Both the position numbers and the translations under genes were made by a program. A stretch of DNA of 64,000 bases from Geosiphon pyriformis. Its lineage: Eukaryota > Glomeromycota > Glomeromycetes > Archaeosporales > Geosiphonaceae. The stretch spans positions 1,246,604 through 1,310,603 of the forward strand of contig JAAOMT010000295.1 in assembly GCA_016748015.1 (NCBI GenBank). Reading direction: 5' to 3'. Under the pieces are notes generated by a model. It was not told the DNA's origin. It saw only the letters and a list, made by a program, of their open reading frames with translations, and did not search any database. Positions 10,440 to 22,295 of this stretch are shown here, piece after piece. The stretch's first letter is position 1, and every line of letters begins with the position of its first letter.

Positions 10440-11740
10440 AGTAGAGTATCCAGTTTTTTTTATTGTATATTCAAACCAAGGCTTGATAATCTGTTATCAC
10501 TAAGAATTTTACATCAAAAAAATATTGATTCTAGCAATTAGTAATCCAAACTACTGTTAAGCATTCTTGTTTAGTAACTGAATAGTTTTTTTCTGCTGGT
10601 GTAAGGGTTTTACTGGCATATGCTATAGCATGTTCTCTGCCATCTTCATCTTTCTGTGAAAAAACAGTACCAAGTTTATAGCCAGATGTATTAGTGTGCA
10701 GAATAAAAAATTGATCCAAATCAAGTTGTTTAAGAATTGGTTCAGTAATAAGTTTTTTTTTTAAAGTTTCAAAAGCTTTTTGTTGATAAATGTTCTGATA
10801 ATAATTGACATTTTTCTTAAGTAGCTAATTAAAAGAAAAAACGATTTTGGAAAAATTCTTAATAAATTTGCAATAGTAAAAAGCCAAACCAAGAAAAGAA
10901 CATAGTTTAAAAACATTCATTAGTTGTTTAATGTTCTAGACTTTTTCAATTTTACCTGGATCAGGAAAGATTTCATTTTTTGTAATAAGTTAACCAAAAA
11001 ACTGGGTGAATTGTTGTCTAAAGAAAAATTTAATTGGATTTATCTTGAGACCAGTATTTCTAAGAAGATCAAAAACTTTTTGCAAGTGTTTAAGATGTTT
11101 ATTTCAGGTTTTTGAGTATATTATTATATTGTCTAAGTAGACCAGAACAAAGTTTTTTTTTACTGATTCAAATACTTTGTCTATTAGACATTGAAAAATA
11201 TAAAAAACATTAATAAAACCAAAAAGCATGACTGTAAATTTGTAAGTACCATACTTAATGATAAAAACAGTTTTTTTTTCTGCTTTCTGGATCTATTTTT
11301 ACTTGCCAGAATTTAGCAGTTAAGTTAATAGTTGAAAAAAAAGCAGCATCATTGAATTTGTCTAGTATTGTATCAATTTTGGAAAGTGGATACATGTCTT
11401 TTATAGTGATAGCATTTAATTGGCAATAATTAACACAAAAGCATTGAGTTTTATCTTTCTTGAATATTACTACAACTGAAAAAGCCCATTCATTTTTGGT
11501 TTTTTGTATAAATCTAAGATTTTTCATTCTGTTTATCTCTTTCTTGATAAACTCATTATTGTGTCAATTGGATTGATAAGGCTTTAGATGGATGAAGCAA
11601 GTTTCTCTGGTAATGATAGTGTGTTGTATTACATAAATTTATTCAGGAGTATTATCTTTTTTTGAGATAATTGGGCTATTTTTAGCCAACAGATTTTCAA
11701 TGTTCACTTTTTCTTCTTTAAAAGAGAGTTTTTTTTTCTA
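10440..11740 (-). pseudogene. Reverse transcriptase and RNase H relic, family H gypsy
   Basis: On the minus strand the RT begins near 11527 with the FIQKTKNEWAFSVVVIFKK, CVNYCQLNAITIKDMYPLSK and DKFNDAAFFSTINL blocks, matching the gypsy pattern of fingers and motif A (catalytic Asp now Asn in STINL). AKFWQVKIDPESR follows. The RNase H part near 10531-10719 has LHTNTSGYKLGTVFSQKDEDG and HAIAYASKTLTPAEKNYSVTKQE. Stops interrupt the RT between the two parts. Confidence 0.82.
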
Positions 11741-12239
11741 CTATAAGTGATTGGATCTTAGATGGCTTATTTTCAAAGGACTTCTGGTACTTTTTTTATT
11801 TTTTTTCTGGGTATTAAACTAATTGATTCTCAATCTTTGTAATAAATTAAACAGAACTTGTATTCATCACTAGGAGAATACAAAGATTTATCATACCAGC
11901 ATTAGACACAAAAACCATACTACTAATAACTATATTTGGCTTTCTTGTTAGGTTTTCTGTCAAAGATTTTTCTGAGTATGTTATAATAAAGCCAGCAGAT
12001 TAGCTTGCTATTTATAATAATATCTTCTCTGTTGGCTTTGATATTATCTAGCTGCTTGTTATTATTGGTAAAGATAATATAAATAAGTTCAGCAGTTTTT
12101 TTTTGTTCTTCTTAATCATTTTTTTTATCACTTTCTTTATTATTTGATTTATTTAATTGTTTATCTTCTTGATTTTGCTTAGATAATAAAAGAGTTGTTT
12201 AATAATAGCACTTAATTACAATGGGCTTCTTATCATATC
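11741..12239 (-). pseudogene. Linker between protease and RT, family H gypsy
   Basis: The minus-strand reading contains an acidic, Lys/Asn-rich stretch and one short cysteine pair (FCVQCWYDKSLYSPSDEYKFC, near 11850-11930). I see no dUTPase motif here, unlike family G. Function unknown. Confidence 0.45.
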
Positions 12240-12620
12240 TGATGGTTAACTTACAGAGTTCATAGTCAAATAGTGCTTTGGCTTTCTTGAATTATTTATT
12301 GTCAACAATTATGGTGTACTCTTTTGCTTTAAATACTTTCATGTTAGTTTTAATGCTAATATTATTAATGCAAACAAGAACAGCTTTGGGTATACTCAGA
12401 CTTTTCTTTTTGTTACCATGTATATTAGTCATAAATTGAATAGAAAATTTATCAATCTTTCTTTTAATAGCTTTTAAAAAGTGTTTGACAATTATATTAA
12501 CAGATAATCTACTGTTTAGAATCAAGTTAATGAAGTAATTAGCCACTTGTGTTTTACAAATTAGAGAGATAATATTGCTGTTGTCAGTAAGTCTAGCTTA
12601 ACGAGAGTACTTGTTGGTCT
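12240..12620 (-). pseudogene. Aspartic protease relic, family H gypsy
   Basis: Minus-strand LILNSRLSVNIIVKHFLKAI (near 12480-12520) fits a retropepsin active-site block in which the Asp-Ser-Gly triad has become Asn-Ser-Arg, both explicable as G to A. The following IPKAVLVCINNISIK and then KAKALFDYELCKLTIRYDK correspond to the flap and second half of gypsy proteases. Inactive as written. Confidence 0.65.
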
Positions 12621-14608
12621 TTAGTATTTTTTTTTTTGAAATTAGAGATTTGTAAAAATTTTTCTTAAACTGTAAATAAGTTATTAGTTAGCCAAATATA
12701 ATGTGTGTTGGGGTTTCCATAAAATCTTTAATAACAAAATAAAGACCAAATTTTTGTACAATTTTTGGGGGTTCTAACTTTAAAGAATTCTTAAAAACTT
12801 TAGCCTTTGGTGTTTTATTGTTATTAGTAGTAAAAGTTAAAGCTTTGTTGAGTTCTAAAACAAAATCAACCTTGGCTTTTTTTTTTGTTAATTCAGAGGT
12901 GTTGATTATTAGTTTATCTATATTATGGTCATTATGAATTAGATTAAAAGTGTAAAAAGCGTTTTTTTCTGGTTAACTTGTATTTTTATTCTTTAAAGGT
13001 GCACCTACCAATTTAAAGACTAATAAACAATAGTTTTAACTAGAAGATCTTCTTCAAAGAAATTAATATTGATATAATTGGGTCTTTGATTAAGAACATT
13101 GTTATTAATAGTTCTGTTGTTTTAATTGTCATTGTTTTTAGGAATTGGAAAGGATAATAAAGAATTGTTGCAATCTCTAGAAAAATGTCCAATTAATCTA
13201 CAGCAATAGCATACAGGTGGATCACAATTTTGCTGTCTTTGATATGGTAGTTGCTGAGACTGATTAAAACATAATTCAAATTTGGATTTTTGTAGTTGCT
13301 AATTGTCTCTAACTGCTTAAACTAATAGTTCTAATAGTTGAGCTAGATTTGCTGTGAGTTTATCTATCAATTATTTATTTGGGTCTTGAATTTGGGCAGC
13401 AAAAAAAATAACAGCTATTTGTCTAGCAGAAGCCATAACAGAAGCAGGAGCAAAAACTAGAAGTGTAAATCTTAGGTGTATTCTTTGATTGTTTTTTATT
13501 CTCTGGACAAGTTCAATAGTTATATCTATTGTGGAATTATTTTTTAGAGTCAAGAGAGGCCAAAAAACATATAAAAGATCAGTTTTCAATCCTTTTGTAA
13601 AGGAATAAATCTTTTGCTTTTTTATTTAATTTCTTTTAAAGTCTACTTATTTGATTAGTTTTTTTATTGCTTTAACATATTTAGTTACTACTTTTTCTGG
13701 GCCTTGGGTTTTTTTTTCTAATTTTATGTGCTATTTGGATATTAATATTGGAGTTCTGAATTTGTTTTTAAACCAAATGATAAAAGAGGTGTTGTCTTTT
13801 TCAGCATTTGCTAATGTCTATCTAATAATTCTTTGGTAAGCATTGGCATTGGTTTTTTGTAAAAACCAGATAACAAAAAAGCTTTAGAAGTATCCACCAA
13901 TAATTTGAAACTTGTATTTATTATCATATTAGTTGGCTGTAATAGTTTTTTCAAAGTTTTCTAATTATTCTATTGAATTTTGTACATTATTTTTGAATAA
14001 TAGTAATAAAGTATTGTTTTTTCATCATAGAGCAGTTTGTATATCCTGGAAGACAGCCAGAATGTTTGCTTGCATAGAATTATTAGCCATTGATTCAGAA
14101 GTAGCTGTTTAAATAGAATGTTCTAATTTATTTAAGAAGAGATCAAAAACAGAAACAGTTTGATAGCTTTCTTCTTCTGTTTTAAAGGGAGTTTTAGCTA
14201 ACTAGTGGGCAGCAATCCAAATGTAAATTTGGTGATTTAGGTATTCGAAATCAAAAGGCTGTTGTTCAAAAATTGTGGAATATAAAAGCTAATTGATGCT
14301 ATTATTTCTTTCTTCAAAGTTGTCTTTAAAATAAGCTTAATCAAAGTAATAAGTTGTATAAACTGTGTAAGTTTTAGCTAAATGTTTGTTTAAGAACCAG
14401 TTCTAAAAGTTTTGAAATTGTCTATTGGATTGTTCTTTAATAGGAAAGCAAATCAAACAGAAGGACAAAAAATTGATTTTAATAAAGTCTAGATTGTTTT
14501 TGTGTGTGTTTCAAAGTGTTTTTCTGATTATTGTAGCAGATATAAATAATTACTCATACAATAGGAAACAAGTGGATTTTAACAATCTTATAAGGAACAC
14601 TACTTTTA
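12621..14608 (-). pseudogene. Gag relic with CCHC zinc knuckle, family H gypsy
   Basis: The minus-strand gag region is heavily broken. A complete knuckle CYCCRLIGHFSRDC (C-x2-C-x4-H-x4-C) is encoded at 13170-13214, preceded by a Gln/Asn-rich stretch and LIDKLTANLAQLLELLV (near 13320-13370). It would package element RNA. The 5' end just inside the LTR reads, on the minus strand, TAGTGTTCCTTATAAGATTG, a probable primer binding site with its TGG mutated to TAG. Confidence 0.65.
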
Positions 14609-15273
14609 TGTTATGAGTTAAAGTAACAAGCTAATAAATAGTAAGAGAGAACAGAATTGTAGGTGATAGAAATAATCAAGAAAAGAATTACAATATGAGA
14701 GTAAATTGAATGAGTAAAAATTTAATGTACATGATTAGTCTTATAAAAATCACAGCTGCAAATCTTTTTTGGAAATTTAAAAATAGAAAAATAGTTTATA
14801 ATTGTTAACAAAATAACACTATTGCTATTATTCTATATTTCAACTTGGCAATTCTTAAAATCAATAACAGGTATTATTGTGTTTTTCAATTGTTTCTTTA
14901 TTCAATAAATCACAAGAGCAAGCAATTATTTCTTAGGCTAATTCTAACAATACAAATCAAAAAAAAGAAAAAATAAGATATGTAAATGCCAACAAGTAAT
15001 CTTTTATTCTAAGATGTTCAGATACTTGAAAATAAGAAAAAAGAAATAAGTGATATAAAAGAAAGTAATTAATAGTGGGTTTTATTTTGTTACTTTAATT
15101 ATGTTTTTTTACAGCTAAGAGACTCATTATTTATATAGCTATTGAAAGTGGTCAATGATCAAATCATTGATTAAGTTAATGATTACTATCTAAAAATAAA
15201 GTGACTAATTATATGATATTAATAGCTAATACATGTTGTTAGCTAATAAAAAGTATAAGTTTTAACCATAACA
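14609..15273 (-). repeat. 5' LTR of the family H gypsy element
   Basis: This 665-base LTR runs from TGTTATGAGT to CCATAACA, with perfect terminal inverted heptamers (TGTTATG and CATAACA). It is the 5' LTR because gag lies inside it on the minus strand. The following ATAT (15274-15277) matches the ATAT before the other LTR. The LINE-A reading resumes immediately outside. Confidence 0.9.
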
Positions 15274-16817
15274 ATATATTAAAGAATAAACAATTTTCAA
15301 AGTTTTTTAAATTAGAATTGTTGGTCTTTAAGATTGTTAAATCAATTATCTTAAAAAATACTTCTGAAATTGACTACTTTATAAAAGTTTAGTTAATAAT
15401 TAATCATAATAAGGCTTCAAAATTCCAGTCTTTAATTGGGCAAAAAATAATATTCAAAAAAATTCTTGGTTATTTGTTTGAAATTAGAAAGAAATATAAT
15501 CTGTTAAAATTTTAGGAATTAGAAACAACTAAAGCATTGGCTATAAAAAATGCTATTGATAAGACAATAGAAAATTTTTACATTAACAAAAGCTGGATAA
15601 TAAGAAATATTTTGGAGCAGCCATTCTAAAAAGTGATGCTAAATTATTTGATGATTGACAACAAATTAGTACTGAAGCCAAATAAAATTAAAAATAAAAT
15701 AGATAATATTATAATGAATTAAACAAAGAAGCATTTAGTGCCAAGAGTATTGTCTAATTCTTGGTCTTGTCAATATGCTTTCCTAAATTATGTAAATAAT
15801 AGTGTATTTTTTGAAGTAATAAAAAAAATTGGTGTTAAAAAACTGCAGTATGCAATTGGTTGTTTTCTTAATAATAAAGTAATCAGTTTTTCTGACATTT
15901 CAAACAAATTATAGAAACATAGTAGTAATGGTGTTTTAGGGTGTCTATTAATTTTGTTGAACAATTGTTTAGTTTTGGAACTTGTTTTTTTATCTTAAAA
16001 AAAGGCTTGGGTTTTCATAATTCTAAAGTTTTATGATTAAGAAAAAATTTTGATAAATACTAAACTTATAGCTCTAATAGAAATAATAATAAAAATTCTT
16101 TTAAAAATTCTGTTAAATTGTATTTTATTTATTTGTGCCAAATTTAATGTTCTCTATAATATAAATTTTTTGGTGCTTAAAAACAGAACTACTTAAAATT
16201 TTATTTTTGCAGTAGGCTTTATTGTTAAAAATACTTTGAAGAAAGGCAAAAAAATGTGACTGGTTTTATAAAACATATATAAAACGTATAATTCAATTGG
16301 ATAAATTCATCTAAGATAAAGTTTAAAGCATATAAAAATGTGCAAAAAGTTTGTTAAATTTTTTGATAATTTACATAATAACAGATTCAACAAAGTAATG
16401 ACTGACTTTAATCTTTTAAATAAATACAAAGTACATAATAGTTTAGACTAAAATGAAGTGTTTTTATTACTTTTTTGGAGGATATTTTACAATTTTTTTT
16501 TGTGTAAAGTAAAAAAAAATAAGCAATTATATAAATACTGTATTGATACTAAGTTTGTTGCCAAATTGAAAAAAGTAGAAACTAGTTCAAACAGAACATT
16601 ATTTTTGCAGCTGGGGTTTTTATTGATAATACAATTTAAATAAAGAGTAGTCATATATTCACACAATATATTTTGAACATAACTAGTGAATTCTTTTTTA
16701 TTAATGACATTTCAATTAACAATAAGAAGATAGTGGCTATTCTTATTAATCAAAGAATAAAGATTATCTTTTTGTCTATATGTGGATTGTTAATTAGAAT
16801 TGCATGCAAGTGTGTAC
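15274..16817 (+). pseudogene. LINE-A ORF2, linker and reverse transcriptase (second segment)
   Basis: LINE-A continues from 7595 exactly where LINE-B predicts: the TTTTCAAAGTTTTTTAAATT stretch corresponds to the LINE-B sequence near 30541. Readable RT pieces include LWKHSSNGVLGCLLILLNNC, IALIEIIIKILLKIL, TYNSIGW (motif A, Asp to Asn), NEVFLLLFWRIFYNFFLCKV (16450-16515), and SEFFFINDISINNKKIVAI (16688-16742). It stops inside ISGLLITIAKK of the LINE-B alignment, where a family G LTR starts at 16818, and resumes at 26781. Confidence 0.82.
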
Positions 16818-17650
16818 TGTTACAGATAATTATTTGGAGTCTTCAGTCAAATAACAAACCCATAACTTAGTGCTTGATTGGTATTTCTGGTGTTGATATT
16901 TGAAGATTTTGGTGTAGAGTTCTTTGTATAATAGACAAAGATTTAATAATGGTATTATTTATAGCTTCCCAAAACTGCAGTTTTGTCAATTTCTTTCTCA
17001 GCATGATGGCCGGTATTCCTCCTGATAAGTTATCTTCAATTGAGTATTCTACTCTTATTTCTGGGTCTTTTACCAGTTCTCTTGACATCAATACTTTGCA
17101 TATTATTTTCTTTAATCAATTAATACACAACAATAAAAACCAAAGAAAAAAAATAAAAAAAAAAAATAAAAAAATAAGCCAAAGCAATTTGCAAGTTAGT
17201 GTTTTGTCAATAGCCATGATCAAGAGCTATTGTTCCAGTGTGGTTAAGTATTAATTGTTATTAACATGAAATGTTGATGGTGGAAAGTGGATTTTAAGAT
17301 ATTGAATAATTATTTATTAATATTTGGGATGTAGATGGTTTCTTAAATTTAACTCTAAACAGAAAGGTCTGTCTTTTCTACTTCTAACACTACTACTATA
17401 TATACATAATTGAAATTCCTCAATTCCTCAATTCTTCACACCAGGAATCCTAGAATTCTTGGAATCCTGCAATTTCATTTGAGAGGAATCCTGAAATTCT
17501 GGAATCCTGCAATTCTTTGTATGAGAATCCTGAAATTTCTGGAATCTTACAATTCTTCTTAAGAGGAATCCTGGAATTCCACATTTACTACAACTACTTC
17601 TGATTGGCTAATTTATATGCTAATATACTTCCTATATTTTATGAATAACA
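16818..17650 (-). repeat. 3' LTR of the complete family G gypsy
   Basis: This 833-base LTR runs from TGTTACAGAT to GAATAACA on the plus strand and is paired with 25961-26780. It carries the GGAATTC-type tandem array at about 17410-17585. GTAC directly outside on the left (16814-16817) and GTAT directly after the right LTR (26781-26784) may be a 4-base target duplication with one C to T change. Confidence 0.9.
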
Positions 17651-17663
17651 TTATTTTTTTCTT

Positions 17664-18560
17664 TTAATATTGAGCTCCATCGAAATCTCCTAAATCTCTT
17701 AACTCTAATTCTCTGTTGTTAAGTATTTTATGAACTTCTTTTTTGAGAATTACTTGGGTTATTTTGTTTCGTAATTTTTCAAATTGGATGTTAATTATTT
17801 TTCCCATTTGGTTAACTATGATAAAGTCTAATTCCGAATTAAATAATACTTTTGGTCTGTCTTGGAATCTCATATGTAGCCTATAGATGGCTCTTGCTTG
17901 TGTAGTCAAATTGTTCTTTCTCACAAATTGTTTCAGTTGTTGCAGTATTGTTGTGTCAAATAGTTATTTTGTTTTATCCATGTATAAGTTCTAAATATTC
18001 AAGTATCATTTTAAGTGGAAATAACAAAAGTTTCTTGAAAATTCGTGTATCCACCATTTCCAAGTTTTTTTGGTCAACTTTTGATATATGATGACATTTG
18101 TTGGTTCTTCTATTGCTATTTTTATTTTTGAAACTATTTTGTCAATGGTGTTTTCTGTTTTCTTTTGACTTTTGTATTTGGGTCTCTTTCTGGTATCTCA
18201 GTATCAAATGATTTGTTGATTGATGGTAATTTCTATATTCTGTTGTTGAATTAATTTGAAAAGTTGTTGTGCTAGTAAGTAAATATTGTCAGTGATTTTC
18301 ATTTTTCTGAAGTCTTTTGTTGTGTTTATTATGTCTTTATATACTCCTTTTATTGTTTTATTTTACGTGTTTGGTCCAATAATTATGATTGGTTTCAGAT
18401 CTTGTAGAATTTTATTTGGTTGGACTAGTATTCACTGTACTCTTAATTGTAGAATATTACTGGTAAATGGTAATATTATATGATAATATGGTTTTAGTCG
18501 ATCACTATGTGCTGCTTTGGCTAAGATTTTGTTGTCTCATCTTAATTTATAAGCTCTATT
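17664..18560 (-). pseudogene. C-terminal pol extension, complete family G copy
   Basis: On the minus strand this follows the integrase and ends with QFVRKNNLTTQARAIYRLHM, GKIINIQFEKLRNKITQVIL and a terminal GAQY stop at 17664, parallel to copy 1 at 2215-2467. About 260 bases of it are still open. No domain recognised. Conservation between copies argues it was a real part of the polyprotein. Confidence 0.72.
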
Positions 18561-19760
18561 TCTAAGAATTTCTTCTATGTGAAATGGTCTGTTCTATTTG
18601 GGGTCAAATTTTTCATTTTATTGTTTTTCCACTTTAGTATAATGTAAAAGTATTTTGTCTTCAATCTTGAATTCAATTGGTTTATCTGGTAGTTAGTTAT
18701 CATATCTTTTTTTTTGTTTTTCTTGTGACTTGTGAATGTTATTAACTGCTCTTCACCATTTGTTTTCCAGTGTTTCCATCAAATTATATGTTCTTCTTAG
18801 CAATGTTTCTTCAAAATTGTCTTTAATTATTGGTTCTGTTGGATAAGTGTTAACTTTTATCTCAACTGATAATGTTGCTGTTTTACTGTATATTAATTTA
18901 AATAGTGTTGTTTGTGTAGTGTCCTGTTTCATTGTCCGATAAACAAATAATACTGATGGTATAAACAAGTCTCATTCATCCTGGTTTTTTTGGCTGATTT
19001 TAGCAATAGCTTTACACAATATTCTGTTAAATCTTTCAACTAACCCATTTGTTTGTGGATGGTATGGTGATAATAATGGTCTTTTTATCCCAAATTTTTG
19101 ACTTAATTCTGTTAATATTCTATTTACAAAGTGAGTTCCTTGATCCAATAACAATTCTTTTGAACATTTATGTTGACAGATTAAGTTTTGATGAACGAAT
19201 TTAACAATGAATTCTGCATCTGCTCTTTAAATGGCTTTTGCTTCTGGCCATTTTGTGAGATAATCTATGACTACTGCAATATATCTGTTGCCTCTGCTGG
19301 TAATTGTTAATAGTCCAACTAAGTCAATTCCAATGTAATCAAATCGTTGTCCCATTTTGATTGGTCTCAATGGTTTACTGGGTCTTGTTCCTCTTTTTTT
19401 CTAACAAGCATTACAATTTTGCACATATTAAATGATGTCTAAATACATTGATGGCCAATAATATTTTTTTCTGGTTCTTTCCATGGTTGCTTCTTTATAA
19501 AAATGTCCTGTTGTTAGATTTGAGTGCATGTTGAATAATATTGTCTCCTTCTCTGGTTTTGTAATTATTCTGGTTGGTTGATCTGAATTTCTTCTGTTCT
19601 TCTGATAAAGTATATTCTAATGGTTAATAAAATATTTTAATTGTTGTTTTATGTTCCTTTGTTTCCGTTGAGATAATTTTTCTTTAAACAATTGGGTATT
19701 TATATAATATTGGAGTTGTTGGTATTTTTGTATATTTATTTTTTGTTATATTTTTGAGTT
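18561..19760 (-). pseudogene. Integrase relic, complete family G copy
   Basis: Minus-strand reading, from high to low coordinates: H2C2 region (HSNLTTGHFYKEA, KYYWPSMYLDII, CNAC), then DYLTKWPEAKAI, LLLDQGTHFVN (19120-19155) and HPQTNGLVERFN (19030-19060). The second Asp and the Glu are separated by exactly 35 residues, so the D,D35E triad is visible in this copy. The downstream part YRTMKQDTTQTT keeps the Arg codon CGG that is TAG in copy 1. A few stops (for example TAA for CAA before RADAE) prevent a full-length protein. Confidence 0.88.
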
Positions 19761-21240
19761 AAAATGTTTTTAAATTTATCTCATTCATGACAATCTGTTG
19801 GCATTTCTATTTTTTTTTCCTTTTTTATAATATATTGTATAATTAAATGGTAAAAGTTCTATTTTCCATCTGGCATAGTAATTGTCTGCAAATTTTTGTT
19901 TCTGGATTGAAGTTAATTCTTTGTGATCAGTGTACACATCAAACTTTTGACTCAAGTATTTTTTCCATTTAATGACTGCTCAATGTATTGCTAAGTGTTC
20001 TAATGCTGCTGTTCCATAGTTTTTTTCTGTTGAACTTAAGCTTCTACTAGTGTATACTACTGGATATTCTTTTCCATCTGGTTTTCTCTGCAATAATACT
20101 GTTCCCAATGTTTGTCCAGATGCATTGGTTGTAATTATAAATGGTTTGCTGTAATCTGGATAAATCAGTACTGGGGCTTGAATAAGCTTTTTTCTTAACA
20201 TGTCAAAAGCTTTTTGTTGAGTTTCAGTCCATTCATATTTGATGTTCTTTATTTGGAGTTGGTGTAGTGGTTGAGCTATTTTGGAAAAGTTCTTGATAAA
20301 GTGGTGGTAGTATTCAGCAAATTCCAAGAATGCTCTCAATTCTGTAAAATTATTTGGTACTGAAAAGTTCTTAACAATCTTAATTTTGTTTGGATCTGTT
20401 TTGATTCCATCTTTGCTTACAACATGTCCCAAAAACTTGAGTTCAGTTTTTTCAAAGAAACATTTAATTGCATTTAGCTTTAATCTGGCTCTTTTTAGTC
20501 TTTTAAACACTTGTTGGAGATAATGCAAATGATCATCAAATGTTTTTGAGAACACATTGGTGTTATTTAAGTATATAATTACTGATTTCCATAGTAATTC
20601 AATGTAAACAATTTTTATAAGTCACTGGAAAGTGGCTGGGGCATTCATCAAGCCAAATGGCATTACTTCAAATTCAAAGTTTTTTTTCTGAGTTGTAAAA
20701 GCTGTTTTTTTTTTGTCTTCTGATTTTATAGCTACTTGCCAATAACCACTGTTTAAGTCTAAAGTTGAAAACCATCTCATTCCTCCAAAAGCATCAAAAA
20801 GTTCTTGGATCTTTGGAGTTGAGTAGCTGTCTCTTTTTGTTATTCTATTTAGTTTCTGGTAATTCACACAAAAGCGGATTTTTCTATTCTTCTTATGGAC
20901 TAATACTACTGGTGATGACTATGGACTCATTGATGGCTGAATTAGCCCATTGTTAAGCATCTGATTGACTTCTTAATAAATAATTTTATGGCTAGTTGAT
21001 GATACTCTATATGCTCTCTGTTTAATTGGCATTGTATCTTCAGTCTTAATTTGATGTTGGATCACATCCGTTTTGCCAAATTCATTTTTGCTTGCAAAGA
21101 TGTTACTGAAGTTATTAAGTAACATCTTAAGTTGCATTTGTTGTAGTGGGTCTAAGTTTCTCAAGTTCATCTGTTCCAATTGTTCTGGTTGGAGCATATA
21201 ATATTCTTCTCATTCATAGATTGTTTGTAATGTAATATCC
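19761..21240 (-). pseudogene. Reverse transcriptase and RNase H relic, complete family G copy
   Basis: Minus-strand RT: EFGKTDVIQHQIKTEDTMPI (upstream connector), SSPVVLVHKKNRKIRFCVNY, DLNSGYWQVAI, VMPFGLMNAPATFQ (20622-20867), then a YLNN at about 20560 where active elements have YLDD, so both catalytic Asp are Asn. The thumb and connection parts follow (LNAIKCFFEKTELKFLGHVV), then RNase H with TTNASGQTLGTVLLQRKPDG and EKNYGTAALEHLAIH (19980-20555 is one open stretch). Inactive. Confidence 0.9.
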
Positions 21241-21559
21241 ACATATTCACATAATTGTGAAAAGTCTGGAATGAAGTTTGGTTATTGTTCTTTAATTTCA
21301 GTGGTTAGATATCTAATGGTGGTTCTTTTTGGTATTTTTATGATGTTTTTGGTGTTGTTATAAATAAGAATTTTAATGTAACCATAATTTTTGGCTGGTA
21401 TGTGTAGATTAATTAATCCAATTTTTCCTGATTCACAAAGTTGTGCTTCTGCCTTAAACATTTGAATCTGATCCTTCACTTTTCTCTCTATAGTTACCAT
21501 GTATTGGTCATATAATAAAATAGAAATTGGTTAACAGATGAAGATAATTTCTCCCTTGT
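21241..21559 (-). pseudogene. Linker domain between dUTPase and RT, family G
   Basis: The minus strand encodes ERKVKDQIQMFKAEAQLCES, GLINLHIPAKNYGYIKILIY and RTTIRYLTTEI. Alternating hydrophobic residues suggest a beta-rich fold of about 75 residues. I do not recognise it. It sits immediately after dUTPase motif 5 and before the RT connector, in one frame with small interruptions. Confidence 0.55.
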
Positions 21560-22010
21560 CAATAATTTCTTCTTTTGCCATATTAACTGGTACATTTATT
21601 CTACTTGTTGATCCAAATCTTTGTATTCCTTTAGCTGTAATCTCTAATTCTTCTCTGTTTCCCACTGATACTAATTGAGCTACTTTCACCAGAGGCAGAA
21701 ATATTGCCTGTGCTATCTTTTTGTTTGGTTCTATGACATAGGCTTTTTCTGAATCATTTTATAGCATTGCAATAATATTTCTTACATATCCTGCATCAAT
21801 TATTCCTCCTTTGATATTGATTCCTTTTTTCACTAAGCTACTCCTAAATGCTAGTTGAACCATTATTGTTGCTGGAATTTCTAATGCTACTTTGAGATCA
21901 ATGCATGTATGCAAATGTGGTTCTAATTTAATGACATCCTTTCCTAGATATTTTAGATCAAACCTGGCATCAGTATTATGTGCACATTCTGGCATGATAT
22001 CTTCATTGTT
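21560..22010 (-). pseudogene. dUTPase domain within gypsy pol, family G
   Basis: A trimeric-type dUTPase, which hydrolyses dUTP to dUMP and keeps uracil out of cDNA. All five family motifs can be read in order on the minus strand: AHNTDARFDL (near 21970, Gly of DAGFDL now Arg), FRSSLV (21835-21852), GGIIDAGYVRNI (21774-21809, motif 3 with the catalytic Asp and Tyr), NKKIAQAIFLPL (near 21700) and KGIQRFGSTS (21602-21631, Gly residues now Arg and Ser). One TAA stands for CAA between motifs 3 and 4. It lies between the Cys-rich domain and the RT in the same polyprotein reading. Presumably inactive now, but the residues lost are all explicable as G to A. Confidence 0.88.
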
Positions 22011-22260
22011 ATCACTGAACCATTTAAGTTTCTGCTCCTTAGAGAAGTCAGGAAGCACGATGTAAATTTCAGGGTTTGAATCAGAGTTTAAATTATTGTC
22101 ATTTTTGTTACCATTTTGGGCAAAGCTGGAATTGCTGTTTTTGTTATTATTATTATCAAAGTTTGAATCAGAATTGAAAATTGATTCCAATTCTAATGTG
22201 CAGCTGCTGATTGGTTCTTCCTCTTCTGGGATTGCGTAAATCATATGTGTTGATAGATTG
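22011..22260 (-). pseudogene. Acidic Asn/Asp/Ser-rich linker before the dUTPase, family G
   Basis: The minus strand reads MIYAIPEEEEPISSCTLELE followed by a run of Ser, Asn and Asp residues, then PEIYIVLPDFSKEQKLKWFS. It is low-complexity and acidic and connects the Cys-rich domain to the dUTPase. Probably unstructured. Confidence 0.6.
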
Positions 22261-22295
22261 TAAATGAAATTATACTCATTACAATATTAAAAGAT

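Noticed and set aside
12240-12620. Search for a dUTPase in the family H element, as in family G
   Set aside because: None of the five motifs could be found between protease and RT (11741-12239).
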